Shown: one piece after another, positions 40,049 through 48,156 of the stretch
Layout of the letters: every line of letters starts with the position of its first letter
How positions within the stretch are numbered: the first letter of the stretch is position 1
NCBI GenBank assembly: GCA_964479445.1
Contig: CAYZMH010000003.1
Span: 58,072 to 122,071 of the forward strand
Source of the DNA: CAYZMH01 sp964479445
GTDB lineage: Bacteria > Bacteroidota > Bacteroidia > Bacteroidales > GCA-2748055
Reading direction: 5' to 3'
Length of the DNA stretch: 64,000 nt
Made by a program: the position numbers and the translations under genes
The notes under the pieces: model-generated
Told to the model about the DNA's origin: nothing
Databases searched by the model: none
The model's input: the letters and a program-made list of their open reading frames with translations, nothing else

Positions 40049-40060
40049 ATAAATTCACAA
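40043..40060. promoter_or_regulatory. Candidate Rex operator over the minus-strand promoter
   Basis: AAGTTAATAAATTCACAA matches the Rex consensus TTGTTAA-N4-TTCACAA at 12 of 14 fixed positions with the standard 18-bp geometry. It covers most of the -7 element of the minus-strand operon, where a bound Rex dimer would block transcription. Confidence 0.5.
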
Positions 40061-40204
40061 TAGAGGTCTCTTATCCTGATAAAACCGTTCCCGGCAGTAA
40101 TTTAAATTGGGTAAAAATTACCCGCTCTGTCATTTTAAATCCCCGATTTGCAGGCATATACATAAAAGGAATATGAAAACCCGGGATGTTGTTCGACACT
40201 TTAT

Positions 40205-40222
40205 TTGTTATTGTAATAACAT
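40205..40222. promoter_or_regulatory. Candidate Rex operator 1 before hydC
   Basis: TTGTTATTGTAATAACAT is an 18-bp near-perfect palindrome (TTGTTAT / ATAACAT, six of seven pairs) with the N4 spacer expected for the NADH-sensing repressor Rex, which is encoded downstream at 48157. Confidence 0.7.
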
Positions 40223-40239
40223 TGTTTTTCAAATAACAG
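40222..40239. promoter_or_regulatory. Candidate Rex operator 2 before hydC
   Basis: TTGTTTTTCAAATAACAG follows the first box directly, sharing one base with it. Its right half (AAATAACA) is the same as in the box upstream of rex. It overlaps where the -33 region of the hydC promoter must lie. Confidence 0.6.
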
Positions 40240-40248
40240 TCCTTTCTA

Positions 40249-40256
40249 TATATTTG
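40249..40256 (+). promoter_or_regulatory. -7 promoter element of the hydCBA operon
   Basis: TATATTTG is a full TAnnTTTG match 20 nt before the ATG at 40277. The -33 region falls in Rex operator 2 (a TTTT run 19 nt upstream, TTG 24 nt upstream). Confidence 0.55.
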
Positions 40257-40276
40257 TTAGGGAGCAGGTGGGGTCA

Positions 40277-40759
40277 ATGGCTCATAACAGGGTAATCATG
40301 AAGGATATAGAACATATTTTACAACGTTTCCCACAGGTAAATCGCGATGTGCTTATTCCTGTACTCCAGGCGGTTCAGGATGAGTATGGATACCTGTCGG
40401 AGGATTCAGTAAGAATGATTGGGGAACACCTGGGACTCCCCACCAGTAAGATATATGGATTGGCAACCTTTTACAACCAGTTTACCTTTTCGGCCAGGGG
40501 TAAATTTCACATTCAGGTTTGCGATGGTAGTTCGTGTCATTTAGAAAAAAACGGGGATTTGCTCAAAGAGTTGTTCAAGCAGCTGGGTATTCGAAACGGG
40601 CAAACCACCCGGGACGGAATGTTCAGCCTGGAGGTTTTAGCGTGTATCGGTGCATGCGGTCAGGCGCCGGTGATGGTAGTAAATGGGGACTATTATCCCA
40701 GGGTCACTCCACCGGGGATGAGGGAAATCCTGGAAGATTATAAAAATAGAACAGGTTGA
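40277..40759 (+). CDS. hydC: NAD-linked [FeFe]-hydrogenase subunit HydC (NuoE-like [2Fe-2S] protein)
   Basis: The ATG at 40277 follows a good Shine-Dalgarno sequence (AGGTGGGG); an in-frame ATG at 40298 is also possible. About 160 residues: a helical N-terminal bundle (VNRDVLIPVLQAVQDEYGYLSED) and a thioredoxin-like [2Fe-2S] domain with ligands CDGSSC and CIGAC, as in NuoE, HndA and HydC. In electron-bifurcating hydrogenases this subunit passes electrons near the HydB flavin. It is the first gene of the operon, one base upstream of hydB, under two Rex-like operators. Confidence 0.9.
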   Translation: MAHNRVIMKDIEHILQRFPQVNRDVLIPVLQAVQDEYGYLSEDSVRMIGEHLGLPTSKIYGLATFYNQFTFSARGKFHIQVCDGSSCHLEKNGDLLKELFKQLGIRNGQTTRDGMFSLEVLACIGACGQAPVMVVNGDYYPRVTPPGMREILEDYKNRTG

Positions 40760-40760
40760 T

Positions 40761-42710
40761 ATGGTAACAACCGAGGTCAGTGAGGGTGTCGTCTCGTCGA
40801 TCCTGGAGATGGTTCAGAGGGACCGTTCGGAGTATGATGCAAGGTTGCAGGCAGTCAGGGCCTACTATATGCGTGAATATGTAGAGTTACCATTGATCAT
40901 GGTAAGCAACGATACCGGGGGCAGGGTTGCCGGGGGTGATGCGGTGATGGATGCAGTAAACCGGTATTTATCTGACCGGGGGATGGATGGCGAGCTACGT
41001 GCGACAGGTTCATTGGGATTGCTTACGGTTGAGCCGGTTTTGAGCATACAATTGCCGGGAAGAACCCGGTTGATGTTCGGACCGGTGGAGGAGGAGGATG
41101 TGGCTTTTATTCTGGATGACGTTTTTCACAACTCCGTACCCGATGATAAGGTGATTTGCCAGCTCAGGAGTCCTAAACTGGATGCCTGGATTGACGTGCC
41201 CTTCATGGATGAGACACCCTTTTTTGCCAGTCAGAAAAGACTGCTTCTCAGGGACTGCGGAATTATAGATCCATTATCCGTTGAAGCATATATTGCCGGT
41301 GATGGTTACAAGGCTTTTTTGAAGACCATCAGGCACTACACGTTTGAAGAGATCTGTCTGCTTGTGGAAGAGAGTGGATTGCGCGGAAGATCAGGGAGCG
41401 GATTTAAGACCGGTACGAAATGGAAAGTTGCCTATCATACCCCGGCAGATCAGAAATACCTGGTATGCAATGCAGAGGAGAGTGATCCGGGCGCTTTTAT
41501 GGACCGGGCGCTCATGGAAGGAAACCCGCATCAGCTGATCGAGGGGATGGCTATAGCCTCCTATGCTATAGGGGCAACCAAGGCGATCATTTATATTCGT
41601 TCGGAGTACCATGAATCCATCAAAAAGTTAGAGAGAGCTATCTCGGCTGCGCGGGATTACGGATTGCTCGGTGATAATATTTTCAATAGCGGATTTAACC
41701 TGGACATCGCCATAAGAAAAGGTCCGGGTGCCTTTGTTTGCGGGGAAGAAACAGCACTGATTGCCAGTCTGGAAGGCAAACGGGGCATGCCCCAGTCAAA
41801 ACCGCCTTTCCCTGCAGTACGCGGTTTTCATGGGAAGCCCACTGTGATTAACAATGTTGAGACTCTTTCCAATGTTCCTCATATTATCAGAAAAGGTCCT
41901 GCCTGGTACAGGGAAACCGGTACACCGGAGTCTCCGGGTACCAAAATATTCGCCCTTTCGGGTAAAGTCAGGAAGGCCGGACTTATAGAAGTACCTATGG
42001 GGACTTCCCTCAATAGCCTGGTTCTGGATATTGCCGGTGGACCCCGGGAAGGGTCTGATTTGAAGGCAATTCATATCGGGGGGCCATCCGGCTGCTTACT
42101 GCCCGGGGATCAACTGGATATTCCGATCAGTTTTGAATCCCTGAAAGAGGCTGGTGTGGTAATGGGTGCCGGAGGGATCCTGGTGCTGGATCAGTGGGTA
42201 TGCCTGGTGGATCTTGTCAAGTATTTCATGGATTTCATGCAGCATCAAAGTTGCGGGAAATGCATTCCCTGCCGTGAGGGCACAAAGCGGATGTCTGAAA
42301 TACTGGATGGCATCAGTAAAAAGCCCCAGGATGAGGAAGGTCATACAACCCTGGAGCGATTCAAAGGGGTTATGCAACTTGGTAGTCTGGCAGAGGTGAT
42401 GAAGGACACCTCTTTATGCGGATTGGGACAATCGGCAGCGAATCCTGTTCTGACTGCCCTCAAACACTTCAGGAAAGAGTTCGAGGAGCATATTTTTGAC
42501 AGGAATTGCCCGGCCAATGTATGCACGGAACTTCGAACCTATTACATTGATGTTGATTTGTGTACGGGTTGTTCCCTGTGCGCGAAAAAATGTCCTGAAG
42601 ATGCAATAATAGGTACAGAAAGGCATCCCTATTTTATTGTATCGGAGAAGTGTACGGGTTGTGGGATCTGTCATGAGGTATGTAAATTCAACGCTGTTTA
42701 TTACAAGTAG
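40761..42710 (+). CDS. hydB: NAD-linked [FeFe]-hydrogenase flavoprotein subunit HydB (NuoF-like)
   Basis: A 649-residue protein that binds FMN, NAD(H) and iron-sulfur clusters. Seen in order: an N-terminal thioredoxin-like domain (about 1-130), the FMN/NADH module (LRGRSGSGFKTGTKW, NAEESDPGAFMDR, GAFVCGEETALIASLEG), the [4Fe-4S] site SCGKCIPCREGT with the fourth cysteine in SLCGLGQSA, and a C-terminal pair of [4Fe-4S] motifs (CTGCSLCAKKCP, CTGCGICHEVC). The odd point is the N-terminal domain: where HydB/NuoF-like subunits carry four cysteines, this one has VSNDTGGRV and TGSLGLLTVEP, so all four ligands are gone. The fold seems kept. In HydABC-type enzymes this subunit is the likely site of electron bifurcation between NADH and ferredoxin. 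Confidence 0.92.
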   Translation: MVTTEVSEGVVSSILEMVQRDRSEYDARLQAVRAYYMREYVELPLIMVSNDTGGRVAGGDAVMDAVNRYLSDRGMDGELRATGSLGLLTVEPVLSIQLPGRTRLMFGPVEEEDVAFILDDVFHNSVPDDKVICQLRSPKLDAWIDVPFMDETPFFASQKRLLLRDCGIIDPLSVEAYIAGDGYKAFLKTIRHYTFEEICLLVEESGLRGRSGSGFKTGTKWKVAYHTPADQKYLVCNAEESDPGAFMDRALMEGNPHQLIEGMAIASYAIGATKAIIYIRSEYHESIKKLERAISAARDYGLLGDNIFNSGFNLDIAIRKGPGAFVCGEETALIASLEGKRGMPQSKPPFPAVRGFHGKPTVINNVETLSNVPHIIRKGPAWYRETGTPESPGTKIFALSGKVRKAGLIEVPMGTSLNSLVLDIAGGPREGSDLKAIHIGGPSGCLLPGDQLDIPISFESLKEAGVVMGAGGILVLDQWVCLVDLVKYFMDFMQHQSCGKCIPCREGTKRMSEILDGISKKPQDEEGHTTLERFKGVMQLGSLAEVMKDTSLCGLGQSAANPVLTALKHFRKEFEEHIFDRNCPANVCTELRTYYIDVDLCTGCSLCAKKCPEDAIIGTERHPYFIVSEKCTGCGICHEVCKFNAVYYK

Positions 42711-42725
42711 TTTAATTGAAGGGAA

Positions 42726-44450
42726 ATGGTCATACAGATTGAAGTAAATAACAAAACCATACAGGCTCAAAAAGGGGAGACAATCCTTTCTGCCCTGAGC
42801 CGCAATGGAATACAGGTTCCTACCATCTGCAGCATGAAAGAATTGACACCCAGCGGTGCTTGCCGTATGTGTGTAGTTGAGGTGGAGGGGAATGAGCACC
42901 TGGTACCGGCCTGTTCCTATCCGGTAGAAGAGTGGATGAAGATCAAAACCCATTCACCGAGGGTTCTCAGGGCGCGAAAGACAAATGTCGAGCTATTGTT
43001 ATCTGACCACCCTGATGACTGTCTTTATTGTGAACGGAACGGGAATTGCGAATTACAGAAGCTGGCCGAGGATCTGCATGTGCGGGAGAGGCGTATTCCT
43101 GGGAGGAAGAGCAGCTACAAGATCGATAAATCCAGTCCGGGAATCATCCGGGATCCTGCCAAATGTATACTATGCGGACGATGTGTGAGGATTTGCGAAG
43201 AGATTGTAGGTGTTGCCACCCTGGATTTTGTCAGGCGTGGCAGTGATTTGCAGATCGCTACTACCATGTCCAAGCCGTTAAATTTTTCCAATTGCATTCA
43301 ATGCGGACAATGTGTTATCACCTGTCCTACAGGAGCACTTACCGAACATATGCAATTCCCGGAGCTGGAGGCATCCCTTCATCATCCCGAAAAAATTGTT
43401 GTCGCCCAGTATACGCCTGCTGTAGCAGCCTCACTTGCAGAGGAGTTTAATCTCAAAAAGGGTTTGGACGTGAAGGGGTTGATCAATTCAGCCCTTCGAA
43501 AATCGGGATTTAATTATGTATTTGACGGATCATTCGGAGGTGAAGTCACCATTATGGAGCAGGCAGAGGCCTTTAAAGAACGGGTAAAGAAAGGAGGTCT
43601 TCTTCCCATGCTATCTTCTACCTGTCCGGGCTGGATCACCTATGTTGAGCAGTATCGTCCTGAATTGATCCCCCACCTGTCGGAGGTACGTTCTCCCCAG
43701 CAAATTATGGGAGGGCTTATCAAGACCTGGTTTGCCCGGCTGAACCACCTGGATCCCTCGCAGATCTTTTCGGTAGTGATCACCTCCTGCACAGCGGCAA
43801 AACAGGAGTCTCAGCGTGTCGAATTGTCGCGGAAAGGAGTCAATGATATTGATGCCGTACTAACCACTCGTGAACTGGCACGTCTGATCCGACTTAACGG
43901 GATTGACATGGAACATCTTGATCCTGAGACTTCAGATGGACCCTTCCATGCACAAAGTTCTGCAGGTAAAATGTTTGCGGTTGCAGGAGGTGAGGCAGAG
44001 GTATTCGCAAGGACGGTATTTAAAAAATTCAACAGGAAGGAGATGCCGGTTTTACGTCTTAATAAATTCCGCGGCGCCAAAGATCTTAAAGAGACACAGA
44101 TTCAGACATCCGGTGGTGATATTCACCTGGTGGCTGTAAACGGACTAAAGAATGCACTCAGGCTGCTGGACGAGGTAAAGGCCGGCAAAAAGCAGGTTGA
44201 TTTTATAGAGGTAATGGCTTGTCCGGAAGGATGCATCAACGGAGGCGGACAACCTATCCCGGCAGGAGAAACAATTTTAAAAAACCGTATGCGCACTATA
44301 TATGACATTGATAACAAAGAGACGATCAAAGTTGCTCACCGAAGTAGTGCCATTCAAAGACTTTATGAAGAGTATCTGACAGCGCCCCTGAGTAAGGAGA
44401 GTTGCAGGCTTTTGCATGCCCGGTATAGCGAAAAAGAGGCATTATTGTGA
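42726..44450 (+). CDS. hydA: [FeFe]-hydrogenase-type catalytic subunit HydA with atypical active-site residues
   Basis: 574 residues, the same length as clostridial hydrogenase I (CpI), and the H-cluster cysteines fall at the same numbers (300, 355, 499, 503). N-terminal [2Fe-2S] ligands are Cys35, 46, 49 and 63; the His-Cys [4Fe-4S] site is HPDDCLYCERNGNC; two ferredoxin-type clusters follow (CILCGRCVRIC, CIQCGQCVITC). The H-cluster motifs are L1 SSTCPGW, L2 TSCTAAKQE and L3 EVMACPEGCINGGGQP. Thus Cys299, the proton-relay residue in CpI, is Thr; Met353-Pro354 is Thr-Ser; and Lys358 is Ala. The glutamates of the proton path (TIMEQAE) and Ser of SPQQ are kept. The cofactor could bind, but catalysis may be slow, biased or sensory. 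The stop overlaps the next ATG. Confidence 0.88.
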   Translation: MVIQIEVNNKTIQAQKGETILSALSRNGIQVPTICSMKELTPSGACRMCVVEVEGNEHLVPACSYPVEEWMKIKTHSPRVLRARKTNVELLLSDHPDDCLYCERNGNCELQKLAEDLHVRERRIPGRKSSYKIDKSSPGIIRDPAKCILCGRCVRICEEIVGVATLDFVRRGSDLQIATTMSKPLNFSNCIQCGQCVITCPTGALTEHMQFPELEASLHHPEKIVVAQYTPAVAASLAEEFNLKKGLDVKGLINSALRKSGFNYVFDGSFGGEVTIMEQAEAFKERVKKGGLLPMLSSTCPGWITYVEQYRPELIPHLSEVRSPQQIMGGLIKTWFARLNHLDPSQIFSVVITSCTAAKQESQRVELSRKGVNDIDAVLTTRELARLIRLNGIDMEHLDPETSDGPFHAQSSAGKMFAVAGGEAEVFARTVFKKFNRKEMPVLRLNKFRGAKDLKETQIQTSGGDIHLVAVNGLKNALRLLDEVKAGKKQVDFIEVMACPEGCINGGGQPIPAGETILKNRMRTIYDIDNKETIKVAHRSSAIQRLYEEYLTAPLSKESCRLLHARYSEKEALL

Positions 44451-46444
44451 TGAAACAGGGAGAAGAACGGAAGCTGGTATATTCCATAAAGGATCGCTGC
44501 AGGGTCTGTTATACCTGTGTCAGGGAATGCCCGGTAAAGGCAATCCAGATTAAAGATGGACAGGCTATTGTCATCCAGGAGCGGTGTATTGCCTGTGGAA
44601 ATTGTACAAGGGTTTGTCGCCAGGGAGCCAAAGCTTATATGGAATCTGTCGATGAGGTCAATCTTTTACTGGAGTCTAATGCCCGGGTGATTGCCCTGGT
44701 AGCTCCCAGCTTCATCGCTGAATTCGAGGAGTTAACGGATCCACGGGTATTTGTGGGAATGGTAAGGGCCCTGGGATTTGATGAGGTATATGAAGTGGCA
44801 TTTGGTGCGGACATGGTGGCCCGGGAATATGAAAAGCTCTATAAGGAGCGGCCAAAAAGGGGATATATCTCTTCTGATTGTCCTGCCATTGTATCCTATG
44901 TGGAAAAATACTACCCCAAGCTGATTGGTGATCTTTCACCCATTGTGTCACCTATGGTAGCTACCGCGCGTTTTCTGAGACACAGGTATGGCAATGAATT
45001 CAGGCTTGTTTTTATTGGTCCCTGCATTGCAAAAAAAGAGGAATCGAACGAGGTCGATGCGGTGATCACCTTTGCTGAATTAAGGAACATGTTGCGGATA
45101 CAACGTATTCGTCCGACCAATACCACCCAGGGGGAGTTCAATGCTCCCAGGGGGATGAAAGGAACAGCTTTCCCTATAAGCAGGGGCATGCTCCAAACCC
45201 TGAATATGGATGGTGATCAGCTGGAACGGGAGGTGATTGTGGCAGAGGGACGGATTAATTTCCAGGATGCAATCAAAGAGTACCGGAGTCATGATATTGA
45301 AAACATGCACCTGGAATTGCTCTGCTGTGAAGGCTGCACCATGGGACCGGGAACCACTCGTGACGGTAAAAAATTTGTTCGGAGGGCATCCGTTATCCGC
45401 TATCTGAATAATAAGTTGAACAGCGAAGACCATGAATTCTGGCAGGAATCAATGGATGAGGCCAAAGCGATTAATTTGCGGCAGTCATTCAAGATGGATG
45501 ACCAACGGAAGAAGGATCCTTCGAACAACGAGATTCGTAAAGTTCTTCAATCAATGGGGAAATATACGCCACAGGATCATCTTGACTGCGGTGCCTGTGG
45601 ATATGATACATGCCGCAATCACGCGATTGCCATCATCAAGGGATTGGCGGAGATAGAGATGTGTCTGCCTTACTCTATCGACAAACTGCACAACACGGTC
45701 AATAAACTGGCTGTTTCCAACGATAAATTATTATCGGTTCAGCAGGCGTTGAAACAGACCGAGAAACTGGCTCACATGGGACAGCTTTCGGCCGGTATTG
45801 CACACGAGCTTAACAATCCGCTGGGAGTTGTGATTATGTATTCCAATATATTACTGGATGAGGTTGAGGGGGAATCACCCCTGAAAGAAGATTTGGATCT
45901 GATCGTAAAACAGGCCGAGCGATGTAAGAATATTGTGGGCGGATTGCTTAATTTTGCAAGGAAGAATCAGGTACGCCACCAGGAGATTGATTTAAAAAAG
46001 ATGCTGGAATTAAGTATCTCTTCGATCATCGTTCCCGGGGGGATCCACCTGGAGATAGATGATCGGCTCAACAATAGCTGGGCAGAACTGGACCAGGAAC
46101 AGATGATCCAGGTGATATCCAACCTGGTTAAGAATGCTGTTGAGGCGATGGAACAGGGAGACATCCGGGTAATTGCCGAGGATACCGATGACCAGGTTAC
46201 CATTACGGTGAGTGATACCGGTAAAGGGATCAATGAGGAGGAGTTGGATAAGATATTTGAACCTTTTTATACCACCAAAGGCATTGGAATGGGGACAGGA
46301 CTCGGACTGGCGACTGCTTACGGGATAGTGAAAATGCACAAGGGACAAATCGAAGTTCAGTCCAATGCCGATCCCCTGAAAGGCGATACAGGAACTTCAT
46401 TTATTATACAGGTGCCAAGGCACCCCAAAATATCTAATGTGTGA
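44450..46444 (+). CDS. [FeFe]-hydrogenase-domain histidine kinase
   Basis: Start at 44450 shares one base with the hydA stop (TGATG). The 665-residue protein has two [4Fe-4S] motifs (CRVCYTCVRECP, CIACGNCTRVC), a compact hydrogenase domain with all four H-cluster cysteines (Cys144 in SSDCP, Cys192 in GPCIAKKEE, Cys292 and Cys296 in LLCCEGCTMG), a [4Fe-4S] domain (DCGACGYDTC plus EMC), and a full histidine kinase: phospho-acceptor His452 in GIAHELNNPL, N-box VISNLVKNAVEAME, and ATP-binding DTGKGI and GTGLGLATAYG. L1 has Asp in place of the proton-relay Cys. The best reading is a cytoplasmic hydrogen or redox sensor kinase of the sensory hydrogenase type. The receiver gene 5 nt downstream is its probable partner. 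Confidence 0.9.
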   Translation: MKQGEERKLVYSIKDRCRVCYTCVRECPVKAIQIKDGQAIVIQERCIACGNCTRVCRQGAKAYMESVDEVNLLLESNARVIALVAPSFIAEFEELTDPRVFVGMVRALGFDEVYEVAFGADMVAREYEKLYKERPKRGYISSDCPAIVSYVEKYYPKLIGDLSPIVSPMVATARFLRHRYGNEFRLVFIGPCIAKKEESNEVDAVITFAELRNMLRIQRIRPTNTTQGEFNAPRGMKGTAFPISRGMLQTLNMDGDQLEREVIVAEGRINFQDAIKEYRSHDIENMHLELLCCEGCTMGPGTTRDGKKFVRRASVIRYLNNKLNSEDHEFWQESMDEAKAINLRQSFKMDDQRKKDPSNNEIRKVLQSMGKYTPQDHLDCGACGYDTCRNHAIAIIKGLAEIEMCLPYSIDKLHNTVNKLAVSNDKLLSVQQALKQTEKLAHMGQLSAGIAHELNNPLGVVIMYSNILLDEVEGESPLKEDLDLIVKQAERCKNIVGGLLNFARKNQVRHQEIDLKKMLELSISSIIVPGGIHLEIDDRLNNSWAELDQEQMIQVISNLVKNAVEAMEQGDIRVIAEDTDDQVTITVSDTGKGINEEELDKIFEPFYTTKGIGMGTGLGLATAYGIVKMHKGQIEVQSNADPLKGDTGTSFIIQVPRHPKISNV

Positions 46445-46449
46445 GCCCT

Positions 46450-46842
46450 ATGGTACAACAAAAAAAGCGAATTCTCCTCGCAGATGATGATGTTGATTAC
46501 CTGTTTCAATTGAAATTGCACCTGGAGGGGTGGGGATATGATGTGATCTCTGCAGAGAGTCAGCAAGAAGCGGAGCAAATTCTGGAATCCCTCAAACCCG
46601 ATCTGGCCATTTTCGATCTGATGATGGAGAACGAGGATAGCGGGTTTATTTTAGCGCACAGGCTTAAAACAAAGTATCCCGACACCCCGCTTGTTATCTC
46701 CACGGCAGTTACTGCGGAAACAGGTTTGAATTTCGGCATCAACAGCGAAGAGGATCGCAGCTGGATCAAAGCAGATCTTTACCTGGAAAAGGGAGTTCGA
46801 CCCGAGCAACTGAAGTTGGAAATTGAAAAGCTGATCGATTAG
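46450..46842 (+). CDS. Single-domain response regulator (receiver)
   Basis: A 130-residue receiver domain starting at ATG 46450; an in-frame GTG at 46441 overlapping the kinase stop is an alternative. Conserved acidic residues (LLADDDVDY), phospho-acceptor aspartate (LAIFDLMMENEDSG), Ser/Thr (LVISTAV) and lysine (YLEKGV) are present. There is no output domain, so it probably passes phosphate on or acts by protein contact. It lies between the hydrogenase-kinase and a receiver-kinase hybrid, which suggests a short phosphorelay. Confidence 0.88.
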   Translation: MVQQKKRILLADDDVDYLFQLKLHLEGWGYDVISAESQQEAEQILESLKPDLAIFDLMMENEDSGFILAHRLKTKYPDTPLVISTAVTAETGLNFGINSEEDRSWIKADLYLEKGVRPEQLKLEIEKLID

Positions 46843-46844
46843 CT

Positions 46845-47972
46845 ATGGAGACATTGAAGCTCATGGTGGTGGATGATGAACCGGGTATTCGTTCGGGTGT
46901 AATACGAATCCTGCGGAATCACCGGGTAAGTTATCCCTTTATGGATGAAGATTTCAACTTCGATTGCAGCGAGGCTTCTACCGGGGAAGAGGCCCTGGAG
47001 ATGGTCAACAGGGATACACCGGATATTGTGCTGCTCGATAACAAGTTGCCCGGCATAAAGGGAATGGAGGTTCTGGAGATCATCCGGCAGAAGAAGCTTG
47101 ATACCGTTGTTGCCATGATCACCTCCTATGCCTCCCTGGAGATCGCAGTGAAGGCAACCAATGACGGAGCGTATGATTTTATCCCGAAGCCTTTTACTCC
47201 CCAGGAGTTAAAGTCGTCCATGGACAACATTGTAAAGCAACTCTACCTCAAACGGATCACCCGGGAAATGAACAAGGAGGGCAAGCGGATCCGGTACCAG
47301 TTTCTTTCGGTGCTCAGCCATGAGCTGAAAGCGCCATTAAATGCCGTGGAGGGGTACCTGCAGGTTATGCAGGAACGGAAGATGGGGGAGGAACTCACTT
47401 CGTATGACCAGGTGATTGATCGCTGCCTTCAGAGAATTGGAGGGATGCGGGGATTGATCATGGACCTGCTGGATTTCACTAAAATCAGGTTGGAGAAAAA
47501 GGATGAAAAAGTGGAGCGTGTGGAGCTCAATGAGCGCATCAGTATGGCGATCTCAACGGTCAACCCCATGGCCATACAACGCAATATATCCTTTGAAGTG
47601 GAAGCCCCGGTCCCGGTCATAGTGGAGGCAGATCCTTCAGATATTGATATTATCCTGAATAATTTGATATCCAATGCAGTAAAATACAATACGGAGGGTG
47701 GAAAGGTAACGATCCGCCTGGAGCAGCAGGATAGCGTGGCAAAAATAGTGATCATGGATACAGGAATTGGAATGAATCCGGAAGAGGTATCCCAACTGTT
47801 CAAGGAGTTTGTCAGGATAAAAAACGTCAAGACCAAAGACATCACAGGTTCCGGGTTGGGACTTGCCATTGTCCGTAAACTGATCGAGCTTTACAAGGGA
47901 CACATTGACGTGGAGAGTCTACCCGACAGGGGTAGTACGTTCACAGTGACCCTTCCCCTGGGTTACCTTTAG
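46845..47972 (+). CDS. Receiver-histidine kinase hybrid
   Basis: A 375-residue soluble protein that starts 2 nt after the previous stop. A receiver domain comes first (VVDDEPGIR, phospho-acceptor in IVLLDNKLPG, MITSYA, IPKPF), then a HisKA domain with FLSVLSHELKAPLNAVEGY and an ATPase domain (LNNLISNAVKYN, DTGIGMNPEE, GSGLGLAIVRKL). The receiver-first order suggests it is controlled by phosphorylation from another kinase, such as the hydrogenase-kinase just upstream. Its final target is not visible; no DNA-binding output protein is encoded in the cluster apart from Rex. Confidence 0.88.
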   Translation: METLKLMVVDDEPGIRSGVIRILRNHRVSYPFMDEDFNFDCSEASTGEEALEMVNRDTPDIVLLDNKLPGIKGMEVLEIIRQKKLDTVVAMITSYASLEIAVKATNDGAYDFIPKPFTPQELKSSMDNIVKQLYLKRITREMNKEGKRIRYQFLSVLSHELKAPLNAVEGYLQVMQERKMGEELTSYDQVIDRCLQRIGGMRGLIMDLLDFTKIRLEKKDEKVERVELNERISMAISTVNPMAIQRNISFEVEAPVPVIVEADPSDIDIILNNLISNAVKYNTEGGKVTIRLEQQDSVAKIVIMDTGIGMNPEEVSQLFKEFVRIKNVKTKDITGSGLGLAIVRKLIELYKGHIDVESLPDRGSTFTVTLPLGYL

Positions 47973-48095
47973 GGAGATATCCACAGTGTACGGTTCCGGC
48001 TACAGCCGAACCGGGTATGGTACAGCTTGTTGGTTGGCGTGTTGAGGGGAGCATTGAACGAAAAATTTTGTTTTTTTCTCGTGATATGAATAATA

Positions 48096-48113
48096 TTGTT
48101 TGTTAAATAACAA
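48096..48113. promoter_or_regulatory. Candidate Rex operator before rex
   Basis: TTGTTTGTTAAATAACAA has the 18-bp Rex geometry (TTGTT...AACAA). It lies 43 nt before the rex start, consistent with autoregulation, and closely resembles operator 2 upstream of hydC. Confidence 0.65.
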
Positions 48114-48156
48114 AGATGTGAAGGGGAGAATTTGTACTATTGTCTCGTGAAAATGA

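Noticed and set aside
47990..48014. Hairpin GGTTCCGGCT/AGCCGAACC after the hybrid kinase considered as a terminator
   Set aside because: One bulge, a tiny loop and no T-run follow; left unassigned.
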